Below, piece after piece: positions 36,282 through 44,763 of a DNA stretch of 56,452 bases. Within the stretch, counting starts at the first letter, position 1. Each line of letters opens with the position of its first letter. The stretch lies in assembly GCA_017619355.1 (NCBI GenBank), contig JAFZSO010000018.1, forward strand, positions 1 through 56,452, read 5' to 3'. This DNA comes from Muribaculaceae bacterium (GTDB lineage Bacteria > Bacteroidota > Bacteroidia > Bacteroidales > Muribaculaceae). The notes below the pieces were generated by a model, which saw nothing but the letters and a program-made list of their open reading frames with translations, searched no databases and was not told the DNA's origin. A program made the translations under genes and the position numbers.

Positions 36282-38114
36282 ATGAACGCATTTTTCAAAA
36301 AGATAGGTAGGGTGGCGGCTGCCATTGCAAGGCCGGTGGTGAAACAGCCGGTGTTCTTCTTTGTGACCATTGCGCTGCTGGCGCAGTCTAACATCGAGTG
36401 GCTCTGCTACAACGACCCGTTCTGGTATCAAATCAAGTTTTTCACCAAGGCTTTCCTGATGAACATAGCCGTGGCTTACCTTGCCACGCTCATCGTTTAC
36501 ATCACGGGCAAGGAGTGGGTGAAATGGCTGTTCTATGCGTTCAACATCACGCTACTGAGCATTGTTGTGTTCCTCAAGCTCAACTTCGACATGACCATCT
36601 CGCCGCAGACCATACTGGTGACGATGGAAACCAACCCCAGCGAGAGCAGCGAGTTCATCACCACCTATGCCCTGGGCGTGAAGAGTCTCATGAGCTATGC
36701 CATTGTGCTGGCAGTGATTGCCCTGGTTGTGCTGCTCGAGCTTTACAGGAAACCCATTGCCAGATTCTTCAAACGCCTGCTGAACCGCACGTTCTTTAAC
36801 ATTACGGCATCGCTGCTCATTGTGGCAGGACTCGCTTTCCTCGCCACCTCCTATACCACCTTGTTTCTGTGTCACGACCAGCAGGATGTGGACCAGTGGG
36901 ACGAGTGCACCCCCTACCTGTCGATTGACTTGTTCTCTAAAACCGTGTACTCGATCAACTCGCTGCGCACCTCGCACAACGAGATTGAGAGTGCCATCGA
37001 GCAGTCGGTAATTTTGGCCCAGTCAAAGCCAAAGCCCACTGTGACCGAGCCAGATTCTCTCAATGTGATATATGTGCTGGGCGAATCCTACATTCGCGAC
37101 CATGCCTCGCTCTATGGTTATCCCCTCAAGACCACACCCTGTATGGATGCCGAGCGTGACCGCGGCAACCTGTTTGCCTTCACCGATGTGGTGTCGCCTG
37201 CCAATGCCACCAGCATTGTGATGCGCAACACCTTCAGCTGCAACAGCATTGGCGACGGTGAGCGCTGGTACCGTTTCCCCTGCTTCACCACCATATTCAA
37301 GCAGGCGGGCTACAACGTGTATATGTGGGACAACCAGCGCGACTTCTTCCAGCACCAGGTGTTCACCATCACCGTCAACTCGTTCCTTTACGACGAGGTG
37401 ATGACCCGCAACTCCTACACGCAGAGCAATGCCCGCTGTTATGGCGCCGACGAGGACATTGTGCGCAACTTTGCCGACACCGTCAAGACTGTGGGCAGGC
37501 ACAACCTCATCTTCTTCCACCTCATGGGCCAGCATGTAAACCCCGACCAGCGCTATCCCAAGAGCTGGGCACGCTTCACCGGCGACAGCGTCACCTGGCG
37601 CACCGAGAAGTGGATGACCAAGGAAAAGCTCCAGAACATAGCCGAGTATGACAACGCCACGCTCTACAACGACTATGTGCTCAAGCTCATCTTCGACCTG
37701 TATCGCGACAAGAACACCGTGGTGGTGTACTTCGGCGACCACGGCGACGAAATGTATGACTACCGCGACGGTAAGGGCCGTGTGGGCACTGGCCAACATC
37801 CCAAGCCCGAGATGCTCAAGTGCGAAAACCTGGTGCCCTTCGTCATCTGGTGTTCCGACACCTTCAAGCAGCGGCATCCCGATATGGTACAACGCATAGC
37901 TGCTGCCACCAGCCGCAAGTTCATGGTCGATAATGTGTGCCAGCTGCTCTTTGAATTGGGCGGAGTGAACACCACCTACTACAAACCCGAGCGCAACCCC
38001 ATCGCCGACCAATATAAGACCCGCCCCCGCATCGTTTACGGCAAATTCGACTACGATGCCATCGTCAAGGACACCGAGGCTCCCAAACCTGCAACTTCGG
38101 TCAAGAATCCTTGA
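36282..38114 (+). CDS. EptA-like phosphoethanolamine transferase (sulfatase-fold membrane enzyme)
   Basis: 610 residues. The N-terminal half has about five membrane segments (near 24-36, 55-74, 82-99, 135-153 and 172-190). From about 255 the periplasmic alkaline-phosphatase-like catalytic domain shows the metal-ligand Glu268 (VIYVLGESY), the nucleophile Thr310 in SPANATSIVMRN, FHLMGQHVNPDQRYP, and the metal site VVYFGDHGDEMYDY. Family members transfer phosphoethanolamine to lipid A or other envelope glycans and can alter susceptibility to cationic peptides. Whether the target here is lipid A, core sugar or another glycan cannot be told. It is a single-gene unit with its own promoter, followed by tRNA genes. 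Confidence 0.9.
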   Translation: MNAFFKKIGRVAAAIARPVVKQPVFFFVTIALLAQSNIEWLCYNDPFWYQIKFFTKAFLMNIAVAYLATLIVYITGKEWVKWLFYAFNITLLSIVVFLKLNFDMTISPQTILVTMETNPSESSEFITTYALGVKSLMSYAIVLAVIALVVLLELYRKPIARFFKRLLNRTFFNITASLLIVAGLAFLATSYTTLFLCHDQQDVDQWDECTPYLSIDLFSKTVYSINSLRTSHNEIESAIEQSVILAQSKPKPTVTEPDSLNVIYVLGESYIRDHASLYGYPLKTTPCMDAERDRGNLFAFTDVVSPANATSIVMRNTFSCNSIGDGERWYRFPCFTTIFKQAGYNVYMWDNQRDFFQHQVFTITVNSFLYDEVMTRNSYTQSNARCYGADEDIVRNFADTVKTVGRHNLIFFHLMGQHVNPDQRYPKSWARFTGDSVTWRTEKWMTKEKLQNIAEYDNATLYNDYVLKLIFDLYRDKNTVVVYFGDHGDEMYDYRDGKGRVGTGQHPKPEMLKCENLVPFVIWCSDTFKQRHPDMVQRIAAATSRKFMVDNVCQLLFELGGVNTTYYKPERNPIADQYKTRPRIVYGKFDYDAIVKDTEAPKPATSVKNP

Positions 38115-38209
38115 TGAACCCAGTATTCAAGATGTTCAGTTTGAGACATGCACAAATGCCTCGACTGCCAATTTTTGAAAAAAGATTTGCACATTTAAGA
38201 AATCAGTAT

Positions 38210-38217
38210 TAACTTTG
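38210..38217 (+). promoter_or_regulatory. TAnnTTTG promoter element for the tRNA pair
   Basis: TAACTTTG, 39 bases before the tRNA-Gln 5' end. No second promoter fits between the two tRNA genes. Confidence 0.55.
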
Positions 38218-38255
38218 CACCGCAATTGAGGCGAGGAGTCCAATTTGCACAGGAT

Positions 38256-38329
38256 TGGCCTATAGTGTAACGGTAACACAACGGTTTTTGGTGCCGCATT
38301 TCCTGGTTCGAATCCGGGTAGGCCAACCA
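38256..38329 (+). tRNA. tRNA-Gln (TTG)
   Basis: Acceptor TGGCCTA pairs with TAGGCCA; the D-stem is GTGT/ACAC; the anticodon loop TTTTGGT gives TTG; T-loop TTCGAAT. U at position 1 paired with A is typical for tRNA-Gln. Discriminator A at 38326 is followed by an encoded CCA (38327-38329), unlike the other two tRNAs in the window. Confidence 0.93.
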
Positions 38330-38336
38330 ATCACAT

Positions 38337-38366
38337 AAAAAGGGGCTGACACACGCAGCCCTTTTT
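38337..38366 (+). terminator. Terminator-like hairpin between two tRNA genes
   Basis: AAAAAGGGGCTG (38337-38348) pairs with CAGCCC and the T-run (38356-38366). It has the form of a full intrinsic terminator, yet tRNA-Leu begins two bases after the T-run. Confidence 0.65.
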
Positions 38367-38368
38367 AG

Positions 38369-38450
38369 GCCCAGATGGCGGAATCGGTAGACGCGCTGGT
38401 CTCAAACACCAGTGGGGCAACCCGTGCCGGTTCGACCCCGGCTCTGGGTA
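38369..38450 (+). tRNA. tRNA-Leu (CAA)
   Basis: Acceptor GCCCAGA pairs with TCTGGGT; anticodon stem CTGGT/ACCAG around CTCAAAC gives CAA; a long class II variable arm (TGGGGCAACCCGT) and T-loop TTCGACC are present. Discriminator A at 38450. CCA is not encoded. Confidence 0.94.
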
Positions 38451-38453
38451 CAA

Positions 38454-38494
38454 AAAAATCACTGCTAATGAATCCATTAGCAGTGATTTTGTTT
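38454..38494 (+). terminator. Strong intrinsic terminator after tRNA-Leu
   Basis: A long stem, AATCACTGCTAATG pairing with CATTAGCAGTGATT across a four-base loop, flanked by A-run and TTTTGTTTTG. It may also serve the minus-strand gene ending at 38525. Confidence 0.85.
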
Positions 38495-38524
38495 TGTAGT
38501 GAGCCAAGAAGCGGCGCCCTTTGG

Positions 38525-39709
38525 TTACTTCACAACTTTCACGGCCTTGCGGCTGCCGTCCTGATAAGTAACCACCATAATGTTGATACCGCTTGATGGT
38601 GTGTCGCTCATCACACCGGTCATGTTCACATACTTCACCGATGCTACGCTCTTTTCGGCAAACAAAGAGTTAACAGCTGTGGCAGGGAAACCAAAAACGG
38701 TGAGCACACCGCCCTCGATGGCAAGTGTGTAGTCGCTTTCCTGAGCAAGAACAAGGTTGCCACCATCTACCAACGTAACGCTTGGATTCTCAGAGGTAAG
38801 GGTAACACCACCGCCCCACCAGTTGCCGTTCTCGTCTTTAATCTTGAACTCACCGCCGAAGGTATAATTCAAAGTGAAAGCGCCTTCATCTTCGACAAAC
38901 GGAATCATCGCAGACTCGTTCCAACCGTTAAAATCGCCAATCAGGTAATAAGCCTTGTCGGGAACTGTTCCCCCGGTGTACGAAATGTTGAGTGTGCAGC
39001 TATTCTCCGTAACATCGCTGATGGTGAGAGTAACATTGCCATTGACGGGAAATTGCATGTTGCCGGTACCAAAGGACGACGAGAGCGAGTTGTCGCCCTC
39101 TGCGAGGTTGCTTGCCCCCATTACACCTGCATCAAACATGCTCCAACTGGAGGTGAAATCTTCGTTAATGTCAATGTTTGAGAGTTTGAACCCGCTGGCT
39201 GTTGCGCCCTCAAATTCCATTGTGTAGGTGCCATCGCCATTGTTAGAAAACATTTGTGCGCCACTTGGAGGCATGTTCCATCCGCCAAAGGCATCACCGG
39301 TAACAGCAAACCTGCGACGAGTGGGGTTGAAAACAGGTTCTTCAGTAAGTGCAATCTTTGCTTGATCGGTATTGTAGTTATACTGAATGAGATAGGAACC
39401 AGATGTGGTCAATGTCCAAGCACCCATCGACGTGGTCTCTTCCCAATCACCCGTAGGAGCCGAACCATCGCCTCTGGCAGGACCACGCTGTGAGCCCCAA
39501 TTCTCAGTGTCCCTGAAGAATGCAAACGACGAACCGGCAGTCAAAGTGCCAGACCATGAGTAGATGCCTTCTCCGTCATCAGTCATCACGGTGCTACCCG
39601 TGGTAACCCATCCGTTGAATCCTTCGCCCACCAGATACATGGCGGCTTGCGATTTCAGTCCAAGCATTGCTAACAGAGCAACAAAAGTCAGAGTAATAAT
39701 TTTCTTCAT
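38525..39709 (-). CDS. Secreted SusE/SusF-like protein with C-terminal sorting-like tail
   Basis: 394 residues. Signal peptide MKKIITLTFVALLAMLG to SQAA. Three beta-sandwich modules share a YLVGEGFNGW-type opening (MYLVGEGFNGW near 24, FAVTGDAFGGW near 133, YYLIGDFNGW near 252), the pattern of SusE/SusF starch-binding and related carbohydrate-binding modules. The last about 40 residues (KYVNMTGVMSDTPSSG, VVTYQDGSRKAVKVVK) resemble the tail of the large protein at 45443-49858 and look like a secretion or anchoring tag. A polysaccharide-binding role is inferred from the modules. No glycan-degradation genes flank it; it has its own promoter. Confidence 0.78.
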   Translation of the reverse strand: MKKIITLTFVALLAMLGLKSQAAMYLVGEGFNGWVTTGSTVMTDDGEGIYSWSGTLTAGSSFAFFRDTENWGSQRGPARGDGSAPTGDWEETTSMGAWTLTTSGSYLIQYNYNTDQAKIALTEEPVFNPTRRRFAVTGDAFGGWNMPPSGAQMFSNNGDGTYTMEFEGATASGFKLSNIDINEDFTSSWSMFDAGVMGASNLAEGDNSLSSSFGTGNMQFPVNGNVTLTISDVTENSCTLNISYTGGTVPDKAYYLIGDFNGWNESAMIPFVEDEGAFTLNYTFGGEFKIKDENGNWWGGGVTLTSENPSVTLVDGGNLVLAQESDYTLAIEGGVLTVFGFPATAVNSLFAEKSVASVKYVNMTGVMSDTPSSGINIMVVTYQDGSRKAVKVVK

Positions 39710-39746
39710 AAGTCGTTATATTTATAGTTAATAATAAGATTTTTTA

Positions 39747-39754
39747 CAAAAATA
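39747..39754 (-). promoter_or_regulatory. TAnnTTTG promoter element for the SusE/F-like gene
   Basis: The minus strand reads TATTTTTG, 38 bases before ATG 39709. Confidence 0.5.
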
Positions 39755-39851
39755 CTCCTTATTTTTTACATATCAGCAATTTTTCGACAAAAAAACACGC
39801 CCCACAAAAACAGGTTCGGGTTGTCTTTGTTTGTGAAAGGAGAGTAGGGGA

Positions 39852-40829
39852 TTACTTGTTGCGGTCGATGATGAAGCGGAAGATGCGCTTGAAGTCGGTG
39901 ATGGTGTCGTTGGGTTCGTAGGGTGCCATGATGGCTTCGGCCTGCTGACGCAGGTTTTCCATAACCGTTTGGGCATACTCAATGCCACCGTTGTCCTTGG
40001 CAAAATTGACAAGGCGCATGATGTTGTCGTCGGTGAGCTCGGACTTGTGCACCAGGCTGATCATCTCATCGTGTTCGGGCAACTGTTCCTGGCTGAGTGC
40101 GTAGATAAGGGGCAGGGTAATTTTGCCTTCGCGCAGGTCGTTGCCTGTGGGTTTGCCCACCGCTGAGTCGTTGAAGTAGTCGAAGGTGTCGTCCTTGATC
40201 TGGAAGCAGAGTCCCAGCAGTTGAGCGAATCGCTTGAGGTCGTCGAGGGCCTGCTGGGGCGCATCGGCGGCGAGTCCACCTAATTCCACACAGCTGGTGA
40301 ACAGCGATGCCGTCTTGCGGCCTATGACGCGCATATAGAGCTGTTCGTCGATGTCGCGGTGCTGGGCATATTCAATCTGGTCGATTTCGCCAATGGAAAG
40401 GTCGGTTCCAAGCCTCGACAGCGCATTGAGAATGCGCACATCGCCCGTGTTGACAGCACATTTCAGCGCTCCGCCCACAAAGTAGTCGCCCACAAGCACG
40501 GCAATGTGATTGTCCCAGATGCTGTTGATGGTGGGAGAACCGCGGCGCTCCTTGCTGCGGTCGATCACATCGTCGTGAATGAGCGAGGCATTGTGCAGCA
40601 TCTCGATGGCGGCGGCGGCATCGAGCACCTTGCGGGTGATTCCGCCAAAGAATTTGCCGCTGAGCAGCACCAGTATGGGCCTGATTTGCTTGCCCTTGGT
40701 GTGCAGGTATTGGGTGACGATGGTATTGGTCAACGAGCTGTAACTGTTGAGCAGCACATCGGCGATGAGCTGGTTCAGTTCATCGATTTGTGGGCGTATG
40801 GAGTCTTGTATGTGGTCTAACGTCGTCAT
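39852..40829 (-). CDS. Long-chain all-trans polyprenyl diphosphate synthase
   Basis: 325 residues, usual for the family. It condenses isopentenyl diphosphate units into the side chain of respiratory quinones (menaquinone in Bacteroidales). Motifs: GKQIRPILVLLSGKFFGG, first Asp-rich motif LIHDDVID (Asp86, Asp87, Asp90), RRGSPT, the GRKTASLF helix, second Asp-rich motif QIKDDTFDYF (Asp213, Asp214, Asp217), and GKPTGNDLREGKITLP. The residue five before the first motif is Ala81; a small residue there is known to permit long chains rather than farnesyl-length products. Octaprenyl-type product is likely, but the exact length is not readable. Symbol ispB would be a reasonable label. Confidence 0.92.
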   Translation of the reverse strand: MTTLDHIQDSIRPQIDELNQLIADVLLNSYSSLTNTIVTQYLHTKGKQIRPILVLLSGKFFGGITRKVLDAAAAIEMLHNASLIHDDVIDRSKERRGSPTINSIWDNHIAVLVGDYFVGGALKCAVNTGDVRILNALSRLGTDLSIGEIDQIEYAQHRDIDEQLYMRVIGRKTASLFTSCVELGGLAADAPQQALDDLKRFAQLLGLCFQIKDDTFDYFNDSAVGKPTGNDLREGKITLPLIYALSQEQLPEHDEMISLVHKSELTDDNIMRLVNFAKDNGGIEYAQTVMENLRQQAEAIMAPYEPNDTITDFKRIFRFIIDRNK

Positions 40830-40845
40830 ACCTGCAAAATCTCTG

Positions 40846-40853
40846 CAAAATTA
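40846..40853 (-). promoter_or_regulatory. TAnnTTTG promoter element for the prenyl synthase
   Basis: The minus strand reads TAATTTTG, only 17 bases before the start codon, giving a leader of about 10 bases. Confidence 0.45.
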
Positions 40854-40953
40854 TGGAAAATATATGGCATAATCAAACTTTTCTTGATTTTGCCTTGGCG
40901 AGTGCCGTTTTTTCAACATGAAAAAAACTATCGGAAAGGGTGATGAGCGTTTT

Positions 40954-41985
40954 TTATCGCAGTTGCATGGTGTCGCCCGGGTGCAGTGTGCTGTTGCGGG
41001 AGAGGCCATTGAGCTTGAGCAGGCCCGACAGCTTGATGCCAAAGTTCTGTGCGATGCTCCAAGGCGTGTCGCCTTCGCGAATGGTGTAGATGTCGAAGCC
41101 TTCGGGCGCTTTAGAGGCCTTCTTCTCTACATAGATGATGGTGCCCGGAGCGGGTTGTGTGCGAGCGTCTTCAATATCGTTAAAGTCAAGCAGTTTGCTG
41201 GTCTTGAGATTGAACTCGGCAGCAATGGCTTCGTAGGTGTCTCCTGGTACGGTCACCACATAGTGCAGCTTCCACTTGCGCTTCACCGAGTGCAGCGAGG
41301 TAACCTTGGTGAGTACTTCCTTGTCTTTGCTGTTGCTGCTCTTCAGGTCATGGTCGATGCCTCGGCGCTCCTTCTTGTCGGGTTTTGCCCGCTTGTGGGT
41401 GCTGGCTGTCATGGGTTGACCAGAGTCGTAGTTATAGAGTTCGTATTGCTCAATAATAGTAACGAGCTTTTGAGGGTAGGCAGTATCCTCGGCATAGCCG
41501 CACTCACGCAGTCCAGCCGCCCAGCCGCGGTAGTCGGTCACCTCCAGGTCATAGAGCTTGCTGTAGCGCCTGCCTTGCAGAAACAGGGAGTGATCCTTAA
41601 ACGAGTCGGCGGCCGAACCATACTGCCGGTAGCACACACGCTTGGCCGAGTCGCCCACCTCCAGCACCTCGCCGTGCCACTGGCGGTGACACTTGATGCC
41701 GAAGTGGTTGTTGCCCTCTCGTGCCAGATAACTCTTGCCTGCCGCACTCTCGAGCAACCCCTGCGCCAGCGTGATGCTTGCCGGAATGCCGTACTCCTGT
41801 TGCTGAGCAATGGCGATGTCCTTATATTGCTCGATATAGTTGAGATAGGAGGCCATTTGCCGCTGTGCTGCCGCCGAAAAGCCACTTAACAGCACGAAAA
41901 ATGCGCAAAAAACGGCAAATAGATGGTTTTTTGAAAAATTATAAATATATTTGCAGTTGCAAAAACTAATCATCTTCATTATCAT
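40954..41985 (-). CDS. GH73-type glucosaminidase with two LysM domains
   Basis: 343 residues from ATG 41985. The frame reaches 42006, but the promoter element at 42006-42013 overlaps that position, so a start at 41985, 41979 or 41973 is more likely. A hydrophobic segment (HLFAVFCAFFVLLSGFSAAA) serves as signal peptide. The catalytic domain (about 50-190) shows GIPASITLAQGLLESAAGKS with a likely catalytic Glu, NNHFGIKCHRQW, YRQYGSAADSFKDHSLFL and GLRECGYAED. Two LysM repeats follow near 240-285 (YVVTVPGDTYEAIAAEFN) and 295-343 (YTIREGDTPWSIAQNFGIK). It should cleave peptidoglycan between GlcNAc and MurNAc, with LysM holding the wall, in the periplasm. The gene is divergent from cdd. Confidence 0.9.
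   Translation of the reverse strand: MIMKMISFCNCKYIYNFSKNHLFAVFCAFFVLLSGFSAAAQRQMASYLNYIEQYKDIAIAQQQEYGIPASITLAQGLLESAAGKSYLAREGNNHFGIKCHRQWHGEVLEVGDSAKRVCYRQYGSAADSFKDHSLFLQGRRYSKLYDLEVTDYRGWAAGLRECGYAEDTAYPQKLVTIIEQYELYNYDSGQPMTASTHKRAKPDKKERRGIDHDLKSSNSKDKEVLTKVTSLHSVKRKWKLHYVVTVPGDTYEAIAAEFNLKTSKLLDFNDIEDARTQPAPGTIIYVEKKASKAPEGFDIYTIREGDTPWSIAQNFGIKLSGLLKLNGLSRNSTLHPGDTMQLR
41946..41953 (+). promoter_or_regulatory. TAnnTTTG promoter element for cdd
   Basis: TATATTTG lies 31 bases before the cdd ATG at 41984. It sits inside the coding region of the divergent glucosaminidase gene. Confidence 0.55.
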
Positions 41986-42454
41986 GAAAGAAAAAAATGT
42001 AGTCACAAAGATACAAGTTTATTCTTATACAGAACTAACCGACGACGATAAAAAACTCGTCGACCTCGCAAAAGAGGCAACAAATGCATCTTATGCACCC
42101 TATAGCCACTTTCATGTGGGGGCGGCGCTGAAGCTGGAAAACGGTGTGATGATCAAGGGTGCCAATCAGGAGAATGCCGCTTTCCCTGCAGGTCTTTGCG
42201 CTGAGCGTAGCGCCTGCTTCAACGCTGGTTCCAACTATCCCGATGTGGCGATAGAGAAAATCGCTATCATTGCGGTGCAGAATGGCGAGGTGGTCGAGGA
42301 CCCCTGCTCACCCTGTGGCGTGTGCCGCCAGGCACTGCTCGAGTTCGAGACCCGCTCGGGCAAACCCATGCAGGTGCTCCTTGCAGGCCGCAACAAGATA
42401 TACTGGCTTGAGAGCATGAAGAGCCTGCTCCCCCTCTCCTTCACCGAGTTCTAA
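41984..42454 (+). CDS. cdd: Cytidine deaminase
   Basis: 156 residues from ATG 41984; the frame is open to 41951 but the promoter element overlaps that extension. The enzyme deaminates cytidine and deoxycytidine in pyrimidine salvage. Zinc and catalytic residues are visible: Cys72-Ala-Glu74 (PAGLCAERSACF) and PCSPCGVCRQ with Cys108 and Cys111. FHVGAALKLENG and GANQENAAFP form the substrate pocket, where Asn and Glu bind ribose. Length fits the homotetrameric small form plus a slightly long N terminus. A single-gene unit with its own promoter and terminator. Confidence 0.95.
   Translation: MKEKNVVTKIQVYSYTELTDDDKKLVDLAKEATNASYAPYSHFHVGAALKLENGVMIKGANQENAAFPAGLCAERSACFNAGSNYPDVAIEKIAIIAVQNGEVVEDPCSPCGVCRQALLEFETRSGKPMQVLLAGRNKIYWLESMKSLLPLSFTEF
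42006..42013 (-). promoter_or_regulatory. TAnnTTTG promoter element for the glucosaminidase
   Basis: The minus strand reads TATCTTTG, 21 bases before ATG 41985. It lies within the 5' end of cdd, so the two divergent transcripts overlap by roughly 40-50 bases. Confidence 0.5.
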
Positions 42455-42475
42455 CGAAGAGTAATCACATAAAGC

Positions 42476-42512
42476 AAAGAGCAATCACTTCATCTGGGTG
42501 GTTGCTCTTTGT
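42476..42512. terminator. Terminator between cdd and the response-regulator gene
   Basis: AAAGAGCAA (42476-42484) pairs with TTGCTCTTT (42502-42510), with further pairs TCAC/GGTGG near the loop. It lies between convergent genes and can act for both strands. Confidence 0.75.
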
Positions 42513-42534
42513 TATAGGGTCTCCTTAAACAAAG

Positions 42535-43257
42535 TTACTTGGAGAGGAATTTAGAGGCGATGTAGGCATTGAAGGCGTCTTTATAGAGGTCGCCCACGGG
42601 GATGTCGGCATCGTTTGTCAAGAAGATGTGGTTTCGGCTCACTTCTCGAATCTTCTTGAGATTGATGATGTAGGAGCGATGCACACGCATAAAGGTCGAC
42701 GAGGGGAGCCGCTCTTCCATCTTCTTCATGCTGAGCAGCACCACAATGGGGCGAGTCTTGCCGTCAAGGAAGATGCGCAAATACTCGCTCATGGCCTCGA
42801 TATGACTGATTTCGCTGAGGCTGATGCGTATGATCTTGTACTCAGTCTTGAGGAAGATGGTGTCGTCGGCATCGGCGGTAGAAACTGAAGCCGTCTTGAT
42901 AAGGTCGTACTGATTCTTCACTTTCTCGGCCACCTCCTTGAACTCTTCGAGACTGAAGGGCTTGAGCAGATAGCCTATGGCATTCACCTTGTAGCCCTCA
43001 ACGGCATACTCGCTATAGGCGGTGGTGAAAACCACAATGGGCGGATCTTGAAGCGTCTTGACAAACTCCAGGCCGTTGAGGTCGGGCATATTGATGTCGA
43101 CAAAGATAGCATCGACCATGTTGTTGTTGATGGGTTCGAGTGCTTCTTGAGCGCTTTGGCAGGTGTCAGCCAGTTCAAGAAAAGGGATTTTCTTGATGTA
43201 GGTTGCGAGTTTCTTCAGAGCCAGAGGCTCGTCGTCGATAGCAAGGCATCGTATCAT
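42535..43257 (-). CDS. LytTR-family response regulator
   Basis: 240 residues. The receiver domain (about 1-120) has the acidic pair Asp8-Asp9, phosphoacceptor Asp54 (IFVDINMPDLNG), VVFTTAYSEYAVEGY and the conserved Lys in GYLLKPFSLEEF. The LytTR DNA-binding domain covers about 140-238 (YKIIRISLSEISHIEAMSEY, RVHRSYIINLKKI). It is encoded four bases overlapping the downstream end of a LytS-like kinase gene, so kinase and regulator are a pair. LytTR regulators bind imperfect direct repeats, often controlling envelope or surface genes. Targets here are not evident. Confidence 0.94.
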   Translation of the reverse strand: MIRCLAIDDEPLALKKLATYIKKIPFLELADTCQSAQEALEPINNNMVDAIFVDINMPDLNGLEFVKTLQDPPIVVFTTAYSEYAVEGYKVNAIGYLLKPFSLEEFKEVAEKVKNQYDLIKTASVSTADADDTIFLKTEYKIIRISLSEISHIEAMSEYLRIFLDGKTRPIVVLLSMKKMEERLPSSTFMRVHRSYIINLKKIREVSRNHIFLTNDADIPVGDLYKDAFNAYIASKFLSK

Positions 43258-44426
43258 GATGGTTCGGTTTTAATACGTTCAATGGGTATAATTAGTTCAA
43301 TCTCGTAGGTATCGGTGTTGTCATGAATGGTCATTTGTGCTTCATTGCCATAAATGAGTGCCATTCGTTTTTTCACATTCTTGAGTCCCACGCCCCCTTC
43401 TTCGACATTGGTCGAAGGTTTCGAGTCGCATTTGCTGTTCTTGCAGGTGAACCTGACGAAGGTGTCTTCAAGTACGGCTTCCACATCGATAAATGAGCTG
43501 TTCTTGTACGACACACCATGCTTAAAGGCATTCTCGATGATGGGCACCAGCAGCAGCGGTGCAATATAGACATCAGGAGCCATAGGCTGTGGTGTGGCGC
43601 GCAGATTGATGGTCACCTTCTCGCTGTAGCGTAACCTCATGAGCGCTACATAATTCTTGATGAACGCCATCTCCTTGGCAAGCGGGATGCGCTGGTTCTC
43701 GCTGTCGTAGAGCAGGTAGCGCATCATCTTCGACAGCTCAACAATGGTGGTCTTGGCCTGCTCGGGGTCTATATCCACCAATGCATGAATATTGTTGAGC
43801 GTGTTCATGAAGAAGTGCGGGTTAATCTGGTAGCGCAGATAGGCCAACTCTTGCGAGAGATTCTCTTTCTCAAGTTCCTCGCGCTCTTCCTGTTCCACAC
43901 GCGACCTGTGGTAGAGTTTGAGTCCCACATTAGAACCTATTGCGAAGATGAGGATGGCCAGCGCCGAAATGTTGCGCATGTCGATAAGAGGCCGTTGGGC
44001 TGCCTCAATCAAGTTGGTTTCTTCCTTCACCATCTCATCTTCTTCTTGAGGGGTGAGAGGTTGATATTGTTGGTCTTCATCTGTAATATGCTTCTCGATA
44101 AGCGGTTTGATGGGCGGTCGCGGATCTTCGCTGCATTTATAAAAGATGAAAGCTGAGACAAAGATGAGTTCGGCTATATAGAACCGAACCTTATTCTTCT
44201 TATACACCAAGATAGGAGCAATCAGGCTGTTGTGAATGAGAAAAGCAACCAGATAGCCCAAAATGATGCCCCAGAAACGAAACACCTCATCCCAATTGAA
44301 GATAATCGTGTGGTCGGTAATAGAACGAAACCACATGCTGAGGATGGGAATCAAGAAAATGATTACCCATGTTATGAGGTAAACCAGATTCTCTTTGGTG
44401 TTTAGTTTCTTGATTTGAAGAGTCAT
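43254..44426 (-). CDS. LytS/YehU-type sensor histidine kinase
   Basis: 390 residues. Four membrane segments: about 16-33, 50-72, 82-96 and 152-170, without a recognised sensor fold; an acidic loop (EDQQYQPLTPQEEDEM) lies between the third and fourth. A coiled stretch (EQEEREELEKENLSQELAYL) leads to the His_kinase box QINPHFFMNTLNNIH with His204, then ELSKMMRYLLYDSE and the ATPase domain (N-box IIENAFKHGV, GGVGLKNVKKRM). It is the first gene of the two-component operon and has a promoter match 41 bases upstream. Signal unknown. Confidence 0.93.
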   Translation of the reverse strand: MTLQIKKLNTKENLVYLITWVIIFLIPILSMWFRSITDHTIIFNWDEVFRFWGIILGYLVAFLIHNSLIAPILVYKKNKVRFYIAELIFVSAFIFYKCSEDPRPPIKPLIEKHITDEDQQYQPLTPQEEDEMVKEETNLIEAAQRPLIDMRNISALAILIFAIGSNVGLKLYHRSRVEQEEREELEKENLSQELAYLRYQINPHFFMNTLNNIHALVDIDPEQAKTTIVELSKMMRYLLYDSENQRIPLAKEMAFIKNYVALMRLRYSEKVTINLRATPQPMAPDVYIAPLLLVPIIENAFKHGVSYKNSSFIDVEAVLEDTFVRFTCKNSKCDSKPSTNVEEGGVGLKNVKKRMALIYGNEAQMTIHDNTDTYEIELIIPIERIKTEPS

Positions 44427-44466
44427 GCTTATTATGTTGTATCCTGACGATAACGATTGATTGACG

Positions 44467-44474
44467 CAAAAGTA
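44467..44474 (-). promoter_or_regulatory. TAnnTTTG promoter element for the two-component operon
   Basis: The minus strand reads TACTTTTG, 41 bases before the kinase start. Confidence 0.5.
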
Positions 44475-44580
44475 CTAAAAGCCGATTGAAAAATGAAAAA
44501 AAATCAGTCATTCGCTGAATATTTCAAGTGAATCTCGAATTTTTGACATCATATCTCGTTTTTCTTTAAACGACCCATCT

Positions 44581-44666
44581 TCAAAAAGCCTGCTTCGCAG
44601 GAACACATGCGATAAAATCCCCGGCGGGAGCCGGCTTTTCGACGCCGGGAGGCGCAGCTTTTTGAA
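44581..44666. repeat. Composite palindromic repeat element, full copy
   Basis: TCAAAAAGC (44581-44589) and GCTTTTTGA (44657-44665) are perfect inverted ends. Inside are hairpin CCTGCTTCGCAGG (44589-44601) and a second hairpin CCCGGCG/CGCCGGG (44619-44649 region). Its right part (44612-44666, 55 bases) recurs exactly at 45285-45339, and its left part (44581-44603) at 44724-44746. The structure resembles REP/BIME or a miniature mobile element. Confidence 0.8.
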
Positions 44667-44723
44667 AATATCATAACCATGACGGGGACAGGATAATAAT
44701 CAAAAAGGTGCGAACAAAGTTCG

Positions 44724-44746
44724 TCAAAAAGCCTGCTTCGCAGGAA
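44724..44746. repeat. Left half copy of the palindromic repeat
   Basis: Begins TCAAAAAGCCTGCTTC and repeats the first 23 bases of the element at 44581, including hairpin CCTGCTTCGCAGG (44732-44744). The right half is absent here. It lies just downstream of the GxxExxY gene. Confidence 0.8.
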
Positions 44747-44763
44747 ATTAGGAATTGAAAGCT

